Notes under the pieces: model-generated
The model's input: the letters and a program-made list of their open reading frames with translations, nothing else
The model's database searches: none
What the model was told of the DNA's origin: nothing
Made by a program: the position numbers and the translations under genes
In this document: positions 16,521 through 24,581 of the stretch, in pieces
Numbering within the stretch: the first letter of the stretch is position 1
Layout: each line of letters opens with the position of its first letter
Source of the DNA: an uncultured Pelagibacteraceae bacterium
GTDB lineage: Bacteria; Pseudomonadota; Alphaproteobacteria; Pelagibacterales; Pelagibacteraceae
Direction of reading: 5' to 3'
DNA length: 40,948 nucleotides
Assembly (NCBI GenBank): GCA_902614835.1
Contig: CACMMU010000008.1
Location: forward strand, 1 to 40,948

Positions 16521-17813
16521 TTAGTCTCTTATTCCGTAAGCTATTACACCAACTTCGGATTTATCAGTTCCAAGCCTTTCAGCTTCTTTACTAATTCTAA
16601 TTCCAATAGTCATTTTCATAATTGACCATACGATGTATGACACTACGAAAACGAAAACTACTACTGAAATTGTTCCTAGGAATTGTGAACCAAAACCTAC
16701 TTCTGTATTTGTAAATGGAACTGCTAATGTACCCCATACTCCAGCAACTAAGTGTGCAGGAATAGCACCAACAACATCATCTATTTTCATTTTGTATAAT
16801 AGTTTTGTTGAGTAGTACATTAATACACCAGCTATTGCTCCAATCACGATTGCAGCAAGTGGGCTTGGCGCTAAAGGTTCTGCTGTTATACCTACTAAAC
16901 CAGCGATAGCACCATTAAGCATCATGACTACGTCGGTTTTACCACCAGCGAGTCTAGATACTGCAGCAGCAGCTAATACACCACCACCTGCAGCTAAGTT
17001 TGTATTAATATATATTGTTGCAACAGAACTAACGTCTTCAAGAGTTCCAGCAGCTAATTGTGAGCCACCATTAAATCCAAACCAACCTAACCAAAGTATA
17101 AATACTCCAAGTGTTGCTAATGGAATTGAAGAAGCCGCAAAAGGTGCCATAGCTTTTACGCTACCTCCTGAGGTAAATCTTCCAGATCTTGCTCCGAGCA
17201 CTATTGCACCGGCAAGAGCAGCAGCTCCTCCAGCAGCATGTACTAATGTTGAACCTGCAAAATCAGAGAAACCAGCAGCTGATAACCAACCACCGCCCCA
17301 CTGCCATCCCATTTCAATTGGATAAATAAATCCAGTTAAAATAGCAGCAAATAAGAAGAACGGCCAAATTTTAATTCTTTCAGCCAATGTTCCTGACACG
17401 ATTGACATTGTTGTTGCACAGAATACCATTTGGAAAAACCAATCTGAACCATCAGAATAACCTGTCTCTAATGATGATGCGTCACTCCAAGAAGAGAATG
17501 ATCCTATCCATCCACCTTCGGGTATACCGTAAGCTAAATTGTATCCAACTAACCAGAACATTACTCCGGCAATTGAATATAAACCTATATTTTTTGCACA
17601 GATTGCTGATACACTTTTAGATGTAACCAGCCCTGATTCCAGCATAGCAAAACCCGCTGCCATCCACATGACCAGAAAACCTGACATTAAAAATAATATT
17701 GTATTGAATATGTATTGTACTTCTGCCGATACAGTCGTATTAGCATACCCTAAACCAGCAAAGCTGAAATAGAGTGCTGTACCTGCAAAAAAATAACCAA
17801 GTATTTTTTTCAT
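16521..17813 (-). CDS. amtB: Ammonium transporter AmtB
   Basis: A 430-residue inner-membrane ammonium channel. A signal peptide (about 1-24, ending GLGYANT) precedes eleven membrane helices. Seen motifs: the AGFAMLESGLV signature, the Phe gate in FFQMVFCATT, the pore His in STLVHAAGGAAALAGA, and the second pore His in GAIPAHLVAGVWG. It has a strong Shine-Dalgarno (AGGAGG, 5 bases before ATG), unusual for this window, where most genes have none. No glnK/PII gene accompanies it here. Nitrogen in SAR11 is often limiting, so high expression is expected. Confidence 0.96.
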   Translation of the reverse strand: MKKILGYFFAGTALYFSFAGLGYANTTVSAEVQYIFNTILFLMSGFLVMWMAAGFAMLESGLVTSKSVSAICAKNIGLYSIAGVMFWLVGYNLAYGIPEGGWIGSFSSWSDASSLETGYSDGSDWFFQMVFCATTMSIVSGTLAERIKIWPFFLFAAILTGFIYPIEMGWQWGGGWLSAAGFSDFAGSTLVHAAGGAAALAGAIVLGARSGRFTSGGSVKAMAPFAASSIPLATLGVFILWLGWFGFNGGSQLAAGTLEDVSSVATIYINTNLAAGGGVLAAAAVSRLAGGKTDVVMMLNGAIAGLVGITAEPLAPSPLAAIVIGAIAGVLMYYSTKLLYKMKIDDVVGAIPAHLVAGVWGTLAVPFTNTEVGFGSQFLGTISVVVFVFVVSYIVWSIMKMTIGIRISKEAERLGTDKSEVGVIAYGIRD

Positions 17814-17841
17814 ACTTCCTCCTTTGTTTTATAATTTTTAA

Positions 17842-17869
17842 ATGATAGGTCGAAAAAGAGTTACGTTAA
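17842..17869 (-). promoter_or_regulatory. Possible amtB promoter
   Basis: On the minus strand TTAACG (17864-17869) and TATCAT (17842-17847) are spaced by 16 bases, about 28 bases ahead of the amtB ATG. A second -10-like TATAAA lies closer to the gene. Both are weak matches in AT-rich DNA, so this is a placement guess. Confidence 0.25.
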
Positions 17870-17913
17870 GTGATGAGATTAGTTATGCAGTTTTTGCATT
17901 GGGGTGTGGCATT

Positions 17914-17957
17914 TTTAAACAACCCCCAAAATTTAATTATTTTAGGGATTGTTTAAA
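17914..17957 (-). terminator. Hairpin after hup, terminator- or switch-like
   Basis: Four bases after the hup stop, TTTAAACAATCCC pairs with GGGGTTGTTTAAA around a loop of about 17 bases. The 13-bp stem has one U.G pair on the minus strand, which would be A.C on the other. No U-tract follows. The G-run can also pair with CCCC at about 17900-17903, so two folds compete between hup and amtB. Confidence 0.45.
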
Positions 17958-17961
17958 CTGT

Positions 17962-18237
17962 TTATCTGTTGAACATGTCCTTAAGGCCCTTAGCAGGTAA
18001 AAATTTTACCTTCTGAGAAGCTGCTATCTGGATTTGCTCTCCAGTTCTAGGATTTCGGCCTACTCTAGCCTTTCTCTTAGCTACCTTATATGTACCAAAA
18101 CCTGCGATTTTCACCGCTTCGTCGTTTTTTAAGCAATCTAAGATTATCCCAGTTATAGTGTCAAAAGTCCGCTCAGCATCAGCCTTGCTTTGGTTCATGC
18201 TTCCTGCGATTTTGTTAACTAGCTGTTTTTTGTTCAT
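17962..18237 (-). CDS. hup: DNA-binding protein HU
   Basis: A 91-residue histone-like protein of the HU/IHF family that bends DNA and organises the nucleoid. It begins MNKKQLVNKIAGSMNQSKADAE, has GFGTYKVAKRKARVGRNPRTGEQI (the HU/IHF signature with the beta-arm Arg-Asn-Pro) and ends with a short basic tail. NPRTGEQIQIAAS reads as HU rather than IHF. It stands alone, with a 150-base leader before it and a hairpin after the stop. Confidence 0.94.
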   Translation of the reverse strand: MNKKQLVNKIAGSMNQSKADAERTFDTITGIILDCLKNDEAVKIAGFGTYKVAKRKARVGRNPRTGEQIQIAASQKVKFLPAKGLKDMFNR

Positions 18238-18387
18238 TTTTGCCCCTTTTTTATTGATATTTTTAATCTCTACAAAAAAGCAGTTAAATCAACGATAATT
18301 TAGTATAATTTTTAAATATTAACACAATATATGGTATACATTCAAAAAGGCTTGATTTTATTGACTTTTTTAGGTTTTTTAAAATTC

Positions 18388-19494
18388 CTAAAAAACTCCC
18401 CAATCTTTTAAATCATTGAATGTTGTAAAAACCATTAGGGAAAGCAACAAAAAAAGACCGATTCGAAAAAAACCTTCTTGGGTTTTTTGTTTTAACGGTC
18501 TTCCCAAAATTTTTTCAAAAAAGTAAAACATTAAATGTCCGCCATCTAAAAGAGGTATTGGGAATAGATTAATTAGACCAAGGCTTATGGAGATATAGGC
18601 AACGGTGCTTAGAAAGGCCAAAAGGCCAAATTCTATAACTTGTCCGGATATTTTTGCAATCTTAATTGGCCCCCCCAACTGAGATGTGTCACCCTTACCT
18701 TGAAATAAAGAGCCAATAAAATTCATAGTTGTCTTAATAACAAACCAAATCTCCTTAAAAGAATAATAAATAGCTGTAGCTGGTCCCAACTTTTGCTTAT
18801 TAAATTCGTTATTAACTGGAGATATTTTTATTCCGATAATCCTCTTTTTTATAGAATTACCAAATGTATCTTTTCCATCAACAATATTAGGTTTTGCAAA
18901 CAGTGTGATTTCATTTTTATTTCTTAAAACTTTTATTTCGATTTTTTCAGACGAACCTGTGTTAATAAACATAGATACCTCAAGTATACTCTGAACCTTA
19001 TTGCCATCAATTGAAGTAATAATATCGTTTTTTTTAAGACCAGCTTTTTCAGCTGGACTCTCGATAGAAACTTCCTCTATTTTTGCAGGTGTAAAATCTT
19101 TTCCCACAAACATATAAATTCCAGAGAAAATTACAATAGCTAACAGAAAATTTGCCAAGGGACCACCAGCAACAATTAATGTTCGTTGATACAAAGGTTT
19201 TGTAACAAATAACTTTTTCTGATCTTCTTTATTATATTTTTTTAAAAGCTCTTCTTGTTCAGCTTGACTAAATACGTTTCTATCACCAAAAAATTTGACA
19301 TATCCTCCGAGAGGAATTAAGCAAAATTTCCACCTAGTGCCTTTTTTATCATTAAAACCAAATATTTCCTTGCCAAATCCAATAGAAAAATCTGAGACAC
19401 CTACACCATATTTTCTTGCAAAATAATAATGTCCGTATTCATGAATGAATACTACAAGTGTAATCAGTATTATAAAAGGAATTAAATAACTCAT
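18388..19494 (-). CDS. rseP: RIP zinc metalloprotease RseP (site-2 protease)
   Basis: An intramembrane protease that cuts membrane-spanning anti-sigma factors and signal peptides. It has 368 residues from the ATG at 19494; that start overlaps the rhomboid stop as ATGA, so it is preferred over a TTG at 19503. The active site is FIHEYGHYYFA (His18, Glu19, His22) in helix 1. A PDZ domain follows (about 125-215, SPAEKAGLKKNDIITSIDG), and FPIPLLDGGH is the third metal-ligand motif. Two proteases in one overlapping unit suggest regulated proteolysis, but no sigma/anti-sigma pair is nearby. Confidence 0.95.
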   Translation of the reverse strand: MSYLIPFIILITLVVFIHEYGHYYFARKYGVGVSDFSIGFGKEIFGFNDKKGTRWKFCLIPLGGYVKFFGDRNVFSQAEQEELLKKYNKEDQKKLFVTKPLYQRTLIVAGGPLANFLLAIVIFSGIYMFVGKDFTPAKIEEVSIESPAEKAGLKKNDIITSIDGNKVQSILEVSMFINTGSSEKIEIKVLRNKNEITLFAKPNIVDGKDTFGNSIKKRIIGIKISPVNNEFNKQKLGPATAIYYSFKEIWFVIKTTMNFIGSLFQGKGDTSQLGGPIKIAKISGQVIEFGLLAFLSTVAYISISLGLINLFPIPLLDGGHLMFYFFEKILGRPLKQKTQEGFFRIGLFLLLSLMVFTTFNDLKDWGVF

Positions 19495-20216
19495 TGTTCC
19501 CAAGGACCTTTGTTTATTTTTTTTATTTTTGTTTTATAATTATTTTTTTTACTTTTTTTGTTAAAAAATAATATCAAAATTACTCCTGAAATAAAACCAC
19601 CTATATGTGCGGCGTATGCCACACCCCCTCCCGAGGATGAAGATAAAAATGAATTTATAAATTGCAAAACAAACCAAAATCCCAAAACATATAAAGCTCT
19701 AATTTTAATTAGTTGACTAAAAAAACCAAATGGAATTAAAACTAAAACTCTAGCATTTGGATAATTAACAAGATAGGCTCCTAAAACACCTCCTATGGCA
19801 CCGCTAGCTCCAATCATTGGTATTTGAGAATTAACATCTACAAATACTTGTGACATTGCAGCACCAACACCTGAGACAAAATAAAATATTACAAAGTTTA
19901 AAGTGCCCAAATCATCTTCAATATTATCTGCAAAAATCCACATGTATAACATGTTACCGATAAGGTGCATCCATCCTCCGTGCATAAACATAGAGGTAAA
20001 AATTGTGCCGATGGGTGAAATTTTATTAAGGTTGTCAGGTAATTGATCTATCCCTAGAAAAACTGACGGTATTAATCCATATGAATATGTAAATTCTCTA
20101 AGCTCAATTTCGCTTAGGCCCAGTTGGGCTAAAAATATTATCACACAAAAAAAAATAATACCGTAACTTACAATGGGCCTTCCTTTAGTTGGATTATCGT
20201 CTTTAAGAGGTATCAT
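19491..20216 (-). CDS. Rhomboid family intramembrane serine protease
   Basis: A 241-residue protein with about six membrane helices. The catalytic serine is in MIGASGAIGGVLGAYL and the catalytic His in YAAHIGGFISG. MHGGWMHLIGNMLYMWIFADNIED is the conserved L1/helix-2 motif. The start is MIPLKDDNPTKGRPIVSY, as in many bacterial rhomboids. A basic C-terminal tail follows the last helix. It overlaps rseP by 4 bases. Confidence 0.95.
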   Translation of the reverse strand: MIPLKDDNPTKGRPIVSYGIIFFCVIIFLAQLGLSEIELREFTYSYGLIPSVFLGIDQLPDNLNKISPIGTIFTSMFMHGGWMHLIGNMLYMWIFADNIEDDLGTLNFVIFYFVSGVGAAMSQVFVDVNSQIPMIGASGAIGGVLGAYLVNYPNARVLVLIPFGFFSQLIKIRALYVLGFWFVLQFINSFLSSSSGGGVAYAAHIGGFISGVILILFFNKKSKKNNYKTKIKKINKGPWEQ

Positions 20217-20311
20217 TTTTTTTAAATCTTCGAATAAAAAGCATTAATTAATATCTTTTTCTATATTTAAAATATTTGATTTTATCAACTTATAATTGTA
20301 TGATAATCGCC

Positions 20312-20623
20312 ATGAGCGAAAAGGTATCAATACTACTGTCTGACGTATCAATTAAAGGTGATGTAGTAGAAAAAGAAAAGTTAGTTACAGATTCTAAAAT
20401 AGACGGTGATATCACCTCAGATAAACTAGTTACACACCAAGGAAGTAAAATAAACGGCAACATAAGTTCATCAAGTGTCACTTTAGGTGGGGTATCAAAA
20501 GGCAACATAAATTCTGATAAAATTAATATAAAGTCGACTGCTGAAGTAGAGGGGGTTTTAAATCAAAAAAATCTTTCTATAGAAGAAGGTGCAAAACTCA
20601 AAATTAAAGCAGAAACTTATTAA
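20312..20623 (+). CDS. Bactofilin family polymer-forming protein
   Basis: A short bactofilin of about 103 residues from the ATG at 20312. An upstream ATG (20300) and a TTG (20276) are in frame, and there is no clear ribosome site to decide. The protein is a right-handed beta-helix with repeated six-residue turns: IKGDVV, KIDGDIT, KINGNIS and KGNIN. Bactofilins self-assemble without nucleotide and can be membrane-linked, with roles in cell shape. It ends abutting the convergent LysR gene, with no free bases between stop codons. Confidence 0.8.
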   Translation: MSEKVSILLSDVSIKGDVVEKEKLVTDSKIDGDITSDKLVTHQGSKINGNISSSSVTLGGVSKGNINSDKINIKSTAEVEGVLNQKNLSIEEGAKLKIKAETY

Positions 20624-21514
20624 TTAAAATTTCCATTCACTTAATTTACTAAACAAAAAATTTCTAAAGGCTACTAATCTTGCATTATTTTTTAAAGATG
20701 CGGGATAAACAAAATGAGTTTCGGTTGGTTTTCCTGGTTCGTTAGGTAAAACTTTTGTAATACCACTAATATTGTGTGCAATATAATCTGGTAAAGCTGC
20801 CAATCCCACACCGCTTTCTACTGCAAGTAACAAACCATAAACGCTGTTTACTTTCATTAATGATTTCCTTTTTTTTCCATCTTTTGCTCCAACTTTTAAT
20901 ACCCAATCAGGATTATAAACGGGAGAGGGCGCCCCTTTGCCGTAAGTGATGAATTTATGTTTATCCAAATCTCTTAAATTTTTAGGGTATCCATTTTTTT
21001 CTAAATATTTATTGGACCCATAAATATGATAATTAAAATCTACGAATTTTTTTTGGATTAGGTTTAATTGTTTTGGTCTTCTCATTCTTATCGCAACATC
21101 AGCTTGACGAGTAGCTAAATCAAGTTCTTTATCATCAAATATTAATTCTATTTCCATACCAGGGTGAAGATCCATAAATTCTTTTATACGGGGAGTAAGC
21201 CATGTTGTTCCAAAACTAACAACAGTAGTGACGGTAAGTTTTCCAGAAAGTGTATCTTTTTCATCACCAAGTGTAGACTCAACATCTTTCAGTTTTGATA
21301 TAACTTCATGAGCAGTTTTAAATAAATATTCTCCATTATTTGTAAGAACTAAACCTCTAGCGTGTCGTTCAAACAGATGGATTTTTAAATCTTTCTCTAA
21401 AGATTGAATTTGTCGACTTATGGCTGATTGACTTAGATTTAAAATTGTTGAAGCCTTGGTAAAACTTCCAGCCTCAGCAACCGTATGGAAAATTTTTAAT
21501 TTATCCCAGTCCAT
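20624..21514 (-). CDS. LysR-family transcriptional regulator
   Basis: A 296-residue LTTR. The N-terminal winged HTH is MDWDKLKIFHTVAEAGSFTKAS, LNLSQSAISRQIQSLEKDLK. The effector domain starts near 90 and has VESGVGLAALPDYI. It lies 3 bases after the acuI stop on the same strand, so it is an operon partner and may be its regulator. The inducer is unknown. Confidence 0.92.
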   Translation of the reverse strand: MDWDKLKIFHTVAEAGSFTKASTILNLSQSAISRQIQSLEKDLKIHLFERHARGLVLTNNGEYLFKTAHEVISKLKDVESTLGDEKDTLSGKLTVTTVVSFGTTWLTPRIKEFMDLHPGMEIELIFDDKELDLATRQADVAIRMRRPKQLNLIQKKFVDFNYHIYGSNKYLEKNGYPKNLRDLDKHKFITYGKGAPSPVYNPDWVLKVGAKDGKKRKSLMKVNSVYGLLLAVESGVGLAALPDYIAHNISGITKVLPNEPGKPTETHFVYPASLKNNARLVAFRNFLFSKLSEWKF

Positions 21515-21517
21515 AGA

Positions 21518-22519
21518 TTATTTACTAGGGTTCACAATAATTCTTCCAGTTAATTGTCCCTTAAGTATTTTTGGAAATACTTCGAGCAATTCCTTTAAAG
21601 AAACCTCTTTTATAGAATTATCGATCAAAGAAAAATCGATCAATTTGGAAGCCTCATTCCACACAAATTCTTTTCTTTTAACCGATGCGCCAGATGAATC
21701 TATTCCCCACAACTTTACCCCCCTTATAACAAAGGGCATAACATTGGTTGAAATTTTGTTTCCTCCTGCATTTCCAGGTAAAGCCACTATTCCTCCTGGT
21801 TTTGTTTGAGCTAATATTTTAGTTAATCCTTCACCACCAACTGTATCGACAACACAGTCCCATAACCCTTTTTCGAGAAGTTTGCTTTCTCCTAAAAATT
21901 GGCTTCTATCTAAAATATTTTTTGCCCCGAGTTTCTTAAGATATTCATGTTTTTCTTTTTTTCCGGTTACTGCATGAACATCATATCCCATTTTAGATAA
22001 AGCCATTACAGCAAAACTTCCAACACCACCGGTTGCTCCAGTAACTAAAACATCTTTAACTTTTGTACCCATCAAGAGTTCCTCTTTTGCCTTCACGGCA
22101 AAGGCACATAACAAAGCTGTTAGACCAGCAGTTCCCATCTTCATTGCTTTAAGGCTATCTAAATCATTGGGCGTTTTTACTAAAAAATCTGAATTAACTT
22201 TTGCATATTGTGAGAAACCACCAAAATACATTTCTCCAACCCTAAAACCTGTAAGTATTACCTTATCATTCTTTTTAAATTTATTATCTTCTGACTCCTC
22301 GACTATACCAGAAAAATCAATCCCTGGAATGAATGGGTATTTTCTTACAATTCGCCCACCATTATTTAATATTAAAGCATCTTTAAAATTTAAACTCGAA
22401 TAATCAATTTTAACTAACACGTTTCCATCTTTAAGATCATCAGTGCTTAATTGCTTTATTTCTCTCGTGAATTTCTCATTTTGATTATCGATTACGACTG
22501 CTTTGAATTTTTTTGACAT
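21518..22519 (-). CDS. acuI: Acryloyl-CoA reductase-like MDR oxidoreductase (AcuI/YhdH)
   Basis: A medium-chain NADPH oxidoreductase of 333 residues. SSLNFKDALILNNGGRIVRKYPFIPGIDFSG is the AcuI/YhdH N-terminal signature; VLVTGATGGVGSFAVMALSKMG is the Rossmann loop; WGIDSSGASVKRKEF and GQLTGRIIV end the protein. AcuI reduces toxic acryloyl-CoA to propionyl-CoA, a step that matters where DMSP is cleaved through acrylate. DMSP use is documented in SAR11, but no DMSP lyase gene is in this window. The following LysR gene likely belongs to the unit. Confidence 0.88.
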   Translation of the reverse strand: MSKKFKAVVIDNQNEKFTREIKQLSTDDLKDGNVLVKIDYSSLNFKDALILNNGGRIVRKYPFIPGIDFSGIVEESEDNKFKKNDKVILTGFRVGEMYFGGFSQYAKVNSDFLVKTPNDLDSLKAMKMGTAGLTALLCAFAVKAKEELLMGTKVKDVLVTGATGGVGSFAVMALSKMGYDVHAVTGKKEKHEYLKKLGAKNILDRSQFLGESKLLEKGLWDCVVDTVGGEGLTKILAQTKPGGIVALPGNAGGNKISTNVMPFVIRGVKLWGIDSSGASVKRKEFVWNEASKLIDFSLIDNSIKEVSLKELLEVFPKILKGQLTGRIIVNPSK

Positions 22520-22583
22520 ATTATTATCTTACATGTGACAAATTAATATAACAATTATTTTTTTATAAATCTTATAATTTGTT

Positions 22584-22781
22584 ATGAAACAAAAATTTCC
22601 TTATTACATAAGATTAAGCATTATTCTTATAATTTTAATATCCCCTATTTTAGTATTTCAAATTAGTTGGTATTTTCTTGGAAAAAAAGATGGTCTTCTT
22701 TTTGCTTTTTGTTATGGAATAGTTGCGGTCACCTATGCCTGTTATAAATTTTATTTAGACAATTGGAGAGAGGATGATTAG
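22584..22781 (+). CDS. Small two-helix membrane protein
   Basis: A 65-residue protein with two hydrophobic helices (about 10-31 and 37-58) joined by GKKDG, and an acidic C-terminus NWREDD. No family is recognised. Its stop overlaps the convergent folE stop by 4 bases, and it diverges from acuI across about 64 bases. Confidence 0.6.
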   Translation: MKQKFPYYIRLSIILIILISPILVFQISWYFLGKKDGLLFAFCYGIVAVTYACYKFYLDNWREDD

Positions 22782-23395
22782 CTTTTATGAGAAATATATC
22801 TTAGAAATCTATTTTGAAAACTTAAATCTTCTTTGAACTTTCCTGTAAAATAGTTTGTTACTGTAGTTGCTTTTTCTTTTTTAATTCCTCTCATGGTCAT
22901 ACATTGGTGCGTGGAATCGATATTTACCGCAACACCATGAGCATCGAGGCCCTCTGTAAGAGCGTTTGCAATTTGCATTGTAAGTCTTTCTTGTGTTTGT
23001 AATCTTTTAGAAAAAATTTCAACTGTTCGTGCCAGTTTGCTTAGTCCTACAATACGTTTGTTTGGTATATATGCAACATGCGCGACACCAAGAATTGGTG
23101 CCATATGATGTTCGCAATGACTTGATACTGAAATATTTTTTTGTAAAACCATATCATCATAACCCTCTACGTCTCCAAAAGTTTTTTTTAATTCTGAAGA
23201 AGGATCTTGCGTATATCCCTTAAAATATTCTTTAAACGCTTTTATAACTCTTCGAGGTGTTTCTAGCAAACCCTCCCTTTTAGGATTTTCTCCAATCCAT
23301 TCCAATATTGTTCTGATAGCCTCCTCCGCCTGCCTATCAGAAATATCAGGTTTATCATTTTTTATTATTTTATCTGTATTTTTAACAATTTTCAT
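22778..23395 (-). CDS. folE: GTP cyclohydrolase I
   Basis: Converts GTP to dihydroneopterin triphosphate, the entry to folate and other pterins. Its 205 residues have the zinc and substrate motifs SSHCEHHMAPILGVAHVAYIP and HQCMTMRGIKK (second Cys ligand). ERLTMQIANAL is also standard. It is divergent from hisI with a 76-base gap. Confidence 0.96.
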   Translation of the reverse strand: MKIVKNTDKIIKNDKPDISDRQAEEAIRTILEWIGENPKREGLLETPRRVIKAFKEYFKGYTQDPSSELKKTFGDVEGYDDMVLQKNISVSSHCEHHMAPILGVAHVAYIPNKRIVGLSKLARTVEIFSKRLQTQERLTMQIANALTEGLDAHGVAVNIDSTHQCMTMRGIKKEKATTVTNYFTGKFKEDLSFQNRFLRYISHKS

Positions 23396-23471
23396 TTTTC
23401 ACAATCCTAATATATAATAAAATTTATTAATGCAAATTGCTATTATACTATTTTTTCATTAGTTTAACCAA

Positions 23472-23939
23472 ATGTTTAAAAAGAGAGAAAATGTCGCTGC
23501 TATTGAAGAGGGAAAACTATTGTCCCCTAAGTTTGATAATGATGGGTTAATTCCGGTTGTAACTACCGACTGTAAAACTGGAGAGGTTTTGATGGTGGGC
23601 TATATGAACTCGGAAGCCTTTAAGAAAACAATTGAAACTAAGGAAGCACATTATTGGAGTAGAACTAGACGAGAGGTTTGGCACAAAGGTCAAACTAGTG
23701 GTTTTAAGCAAAAAGTTATTGAGATTAGAATTGATGATGATCAAGATTCTGTATGGTTAAATGTTGATATAGGTGACGGCTCTAGTTGTCACGTTGGATA
23801 CAAGTCTTGTTTTTATAGATCTATTCCTTTGGGAAAAATTAAAAATACTCAAAATATTGAAATGGATTTTACAGAAAAAGAAAAAAAATTTGATCCTACA
23901 AAAATTTATAAGGGCAAACCTAACCCAACAAAAATTTAG
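23472..23939 (+). CDS. hisI: Phosphoribosyl-AMP cyclohydrolase
   Basis: Third step of histidine biosynthesis. Its 155 residues have WSRTRREVWHKGQTSG and the zinc-site Cys in GDGSSCHVGYKSCFYR; HKGxTSG is diagnostic. It is a stand-alone HisI without the HisE domain, as is usual in alphaproteobacteria. A 43-residue CxxC peptide follows 2 bases later. Confidence 0.95.
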   Translation: MFKKRENVAAIEEGKLLSPKFDNDGLIPVVTTDCKTGEVLMVGYMNSEAFKKTIETKEAHYWSRTRREVWHKGQTSGFKQKVIEIRIDDDQDSVWLNVDIGDGSSCHVGYKSCFYRSIPLGKIKNTQNIEMDFTEKEKKFDPTKIYKGKPNPTKI

Positions 23940-23941
23940 TT

Positions 23942-24073
23942 ATGGATGAAGAATTAAACCAGATATGTGAAGAATGCAAAACTAAGGACGAAAGTGTTTC
24001 ACAAAATTTAATAATGTATAATTATAAAATTTGTGAAAGTTGTAGATTGTCAAAAACTATTTTTCCTATTTAA
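23942..24073 (+). CDS. 43-residue double-CxxC peptide
   Basis: An ATG at 23942 opens 43 codons to TAA at 24071. The product carries CEEC (residues 9-12) and CESC (31-34), spaced by 18 residues, a zinc-ribbon layout with little else. It starts 2 bases after hisI and overlaps the convergent Yip1 gene by 8 bases. No family is recognised; a metal-binding mini-protein is inferred from the four cysteines. Confidence 0.6.
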   Translation: MDEELNQICEECKTKDESVSQNLIMYNYKICESCRLSKTIFPI

Positions 24074-24581
24074 AAACCATTAAAATAATAAAAAGTATAA
24101 TCGCCTGTATAAACCAGCAAAAAACTACGACTCCAAAAGCTTTCCAAAGACTTTTGTAATCAAGTGCTTGTCTTACTGCTACGACCATACAAGCTAACAT
24201 CCAGAATGAGGATCCTACGAAGGTTACAGTCATTAATTCTGGAGTAAAACCAAAAATTCGAATTAAACCTGGCGCACTTGAAAAACCAATTGTTCTTAAT
24301 AATTCACCATGGTCACTCTTAGTTTGTTTATCTGGAAAAATTTTTGTTCCAACAATAAATATTAGAAAAGCCCAAAAATACCAACTAGCAAGAGAGATAA
24401 ACGGTCCAAGTATAAAATTGGATGCTCCAAGATGGATCGCGCCAACACCGGCGGCTAGACTTGACAAAACAACAACAGATGCAGCTTGAAAAGTTGCGGA
24501 TTTATCGTGTTCTACTTCTTCATATAGATCAGGATCGATCTTGATAGCTCTAATAATTCTCTTTACAAAACTTGTTTTCAT
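24066..24581 (-). CDS. Yip1-domain membrane protein
   Basis: A 171-residue protein with five hydrophobic helices. A short N-terminal cytoplasmic part contains IKIDPDLYEEVEHD, then come ASVVVLSSLAAGVGAIHLG, a helix ending in FIVGTKIFPDKQT, FSSAPGLIRIFGF and a final helix ending in MVFK. The topology and the SSAPGL segment match bacterial Yip1 members. The role is unknown. Its ATG directly follows the oxidoreductase stop. Confidence 0.78.
   Translation of the reverse strand: MKTSFVKRIIRAIKIDPDLYEEVEHDKSATFQAASVVVLSSLAAGVGAIHLGASNFILGPFISLASWYFWAFLIFIVGTKIFPDKQTKSDHGELLRTIGFSSAPGLIRIFGFTPELMTVTFVGSSFWMLACMVVAVRQALDYKSLWKAFGVVVFCWFIQAIILFIILMVFK

Noticed and set aside
16924..17325. A 133-codon plus-strand frame opposite amtB
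   Set aside because: Pro/Ala-rich composition is the mirror of Gly/Ala codons in the transporter; amtB is certain on the other strand.
18360..18392. TTTTTTAGG/CCTAAAAAA hairpin at the rseP stop as an intrinsic terminator
   Set aside because: Nearly all A/T and overlapping the stop codon; such hairpins arise easily by chance here, so it is not listed as a feature.
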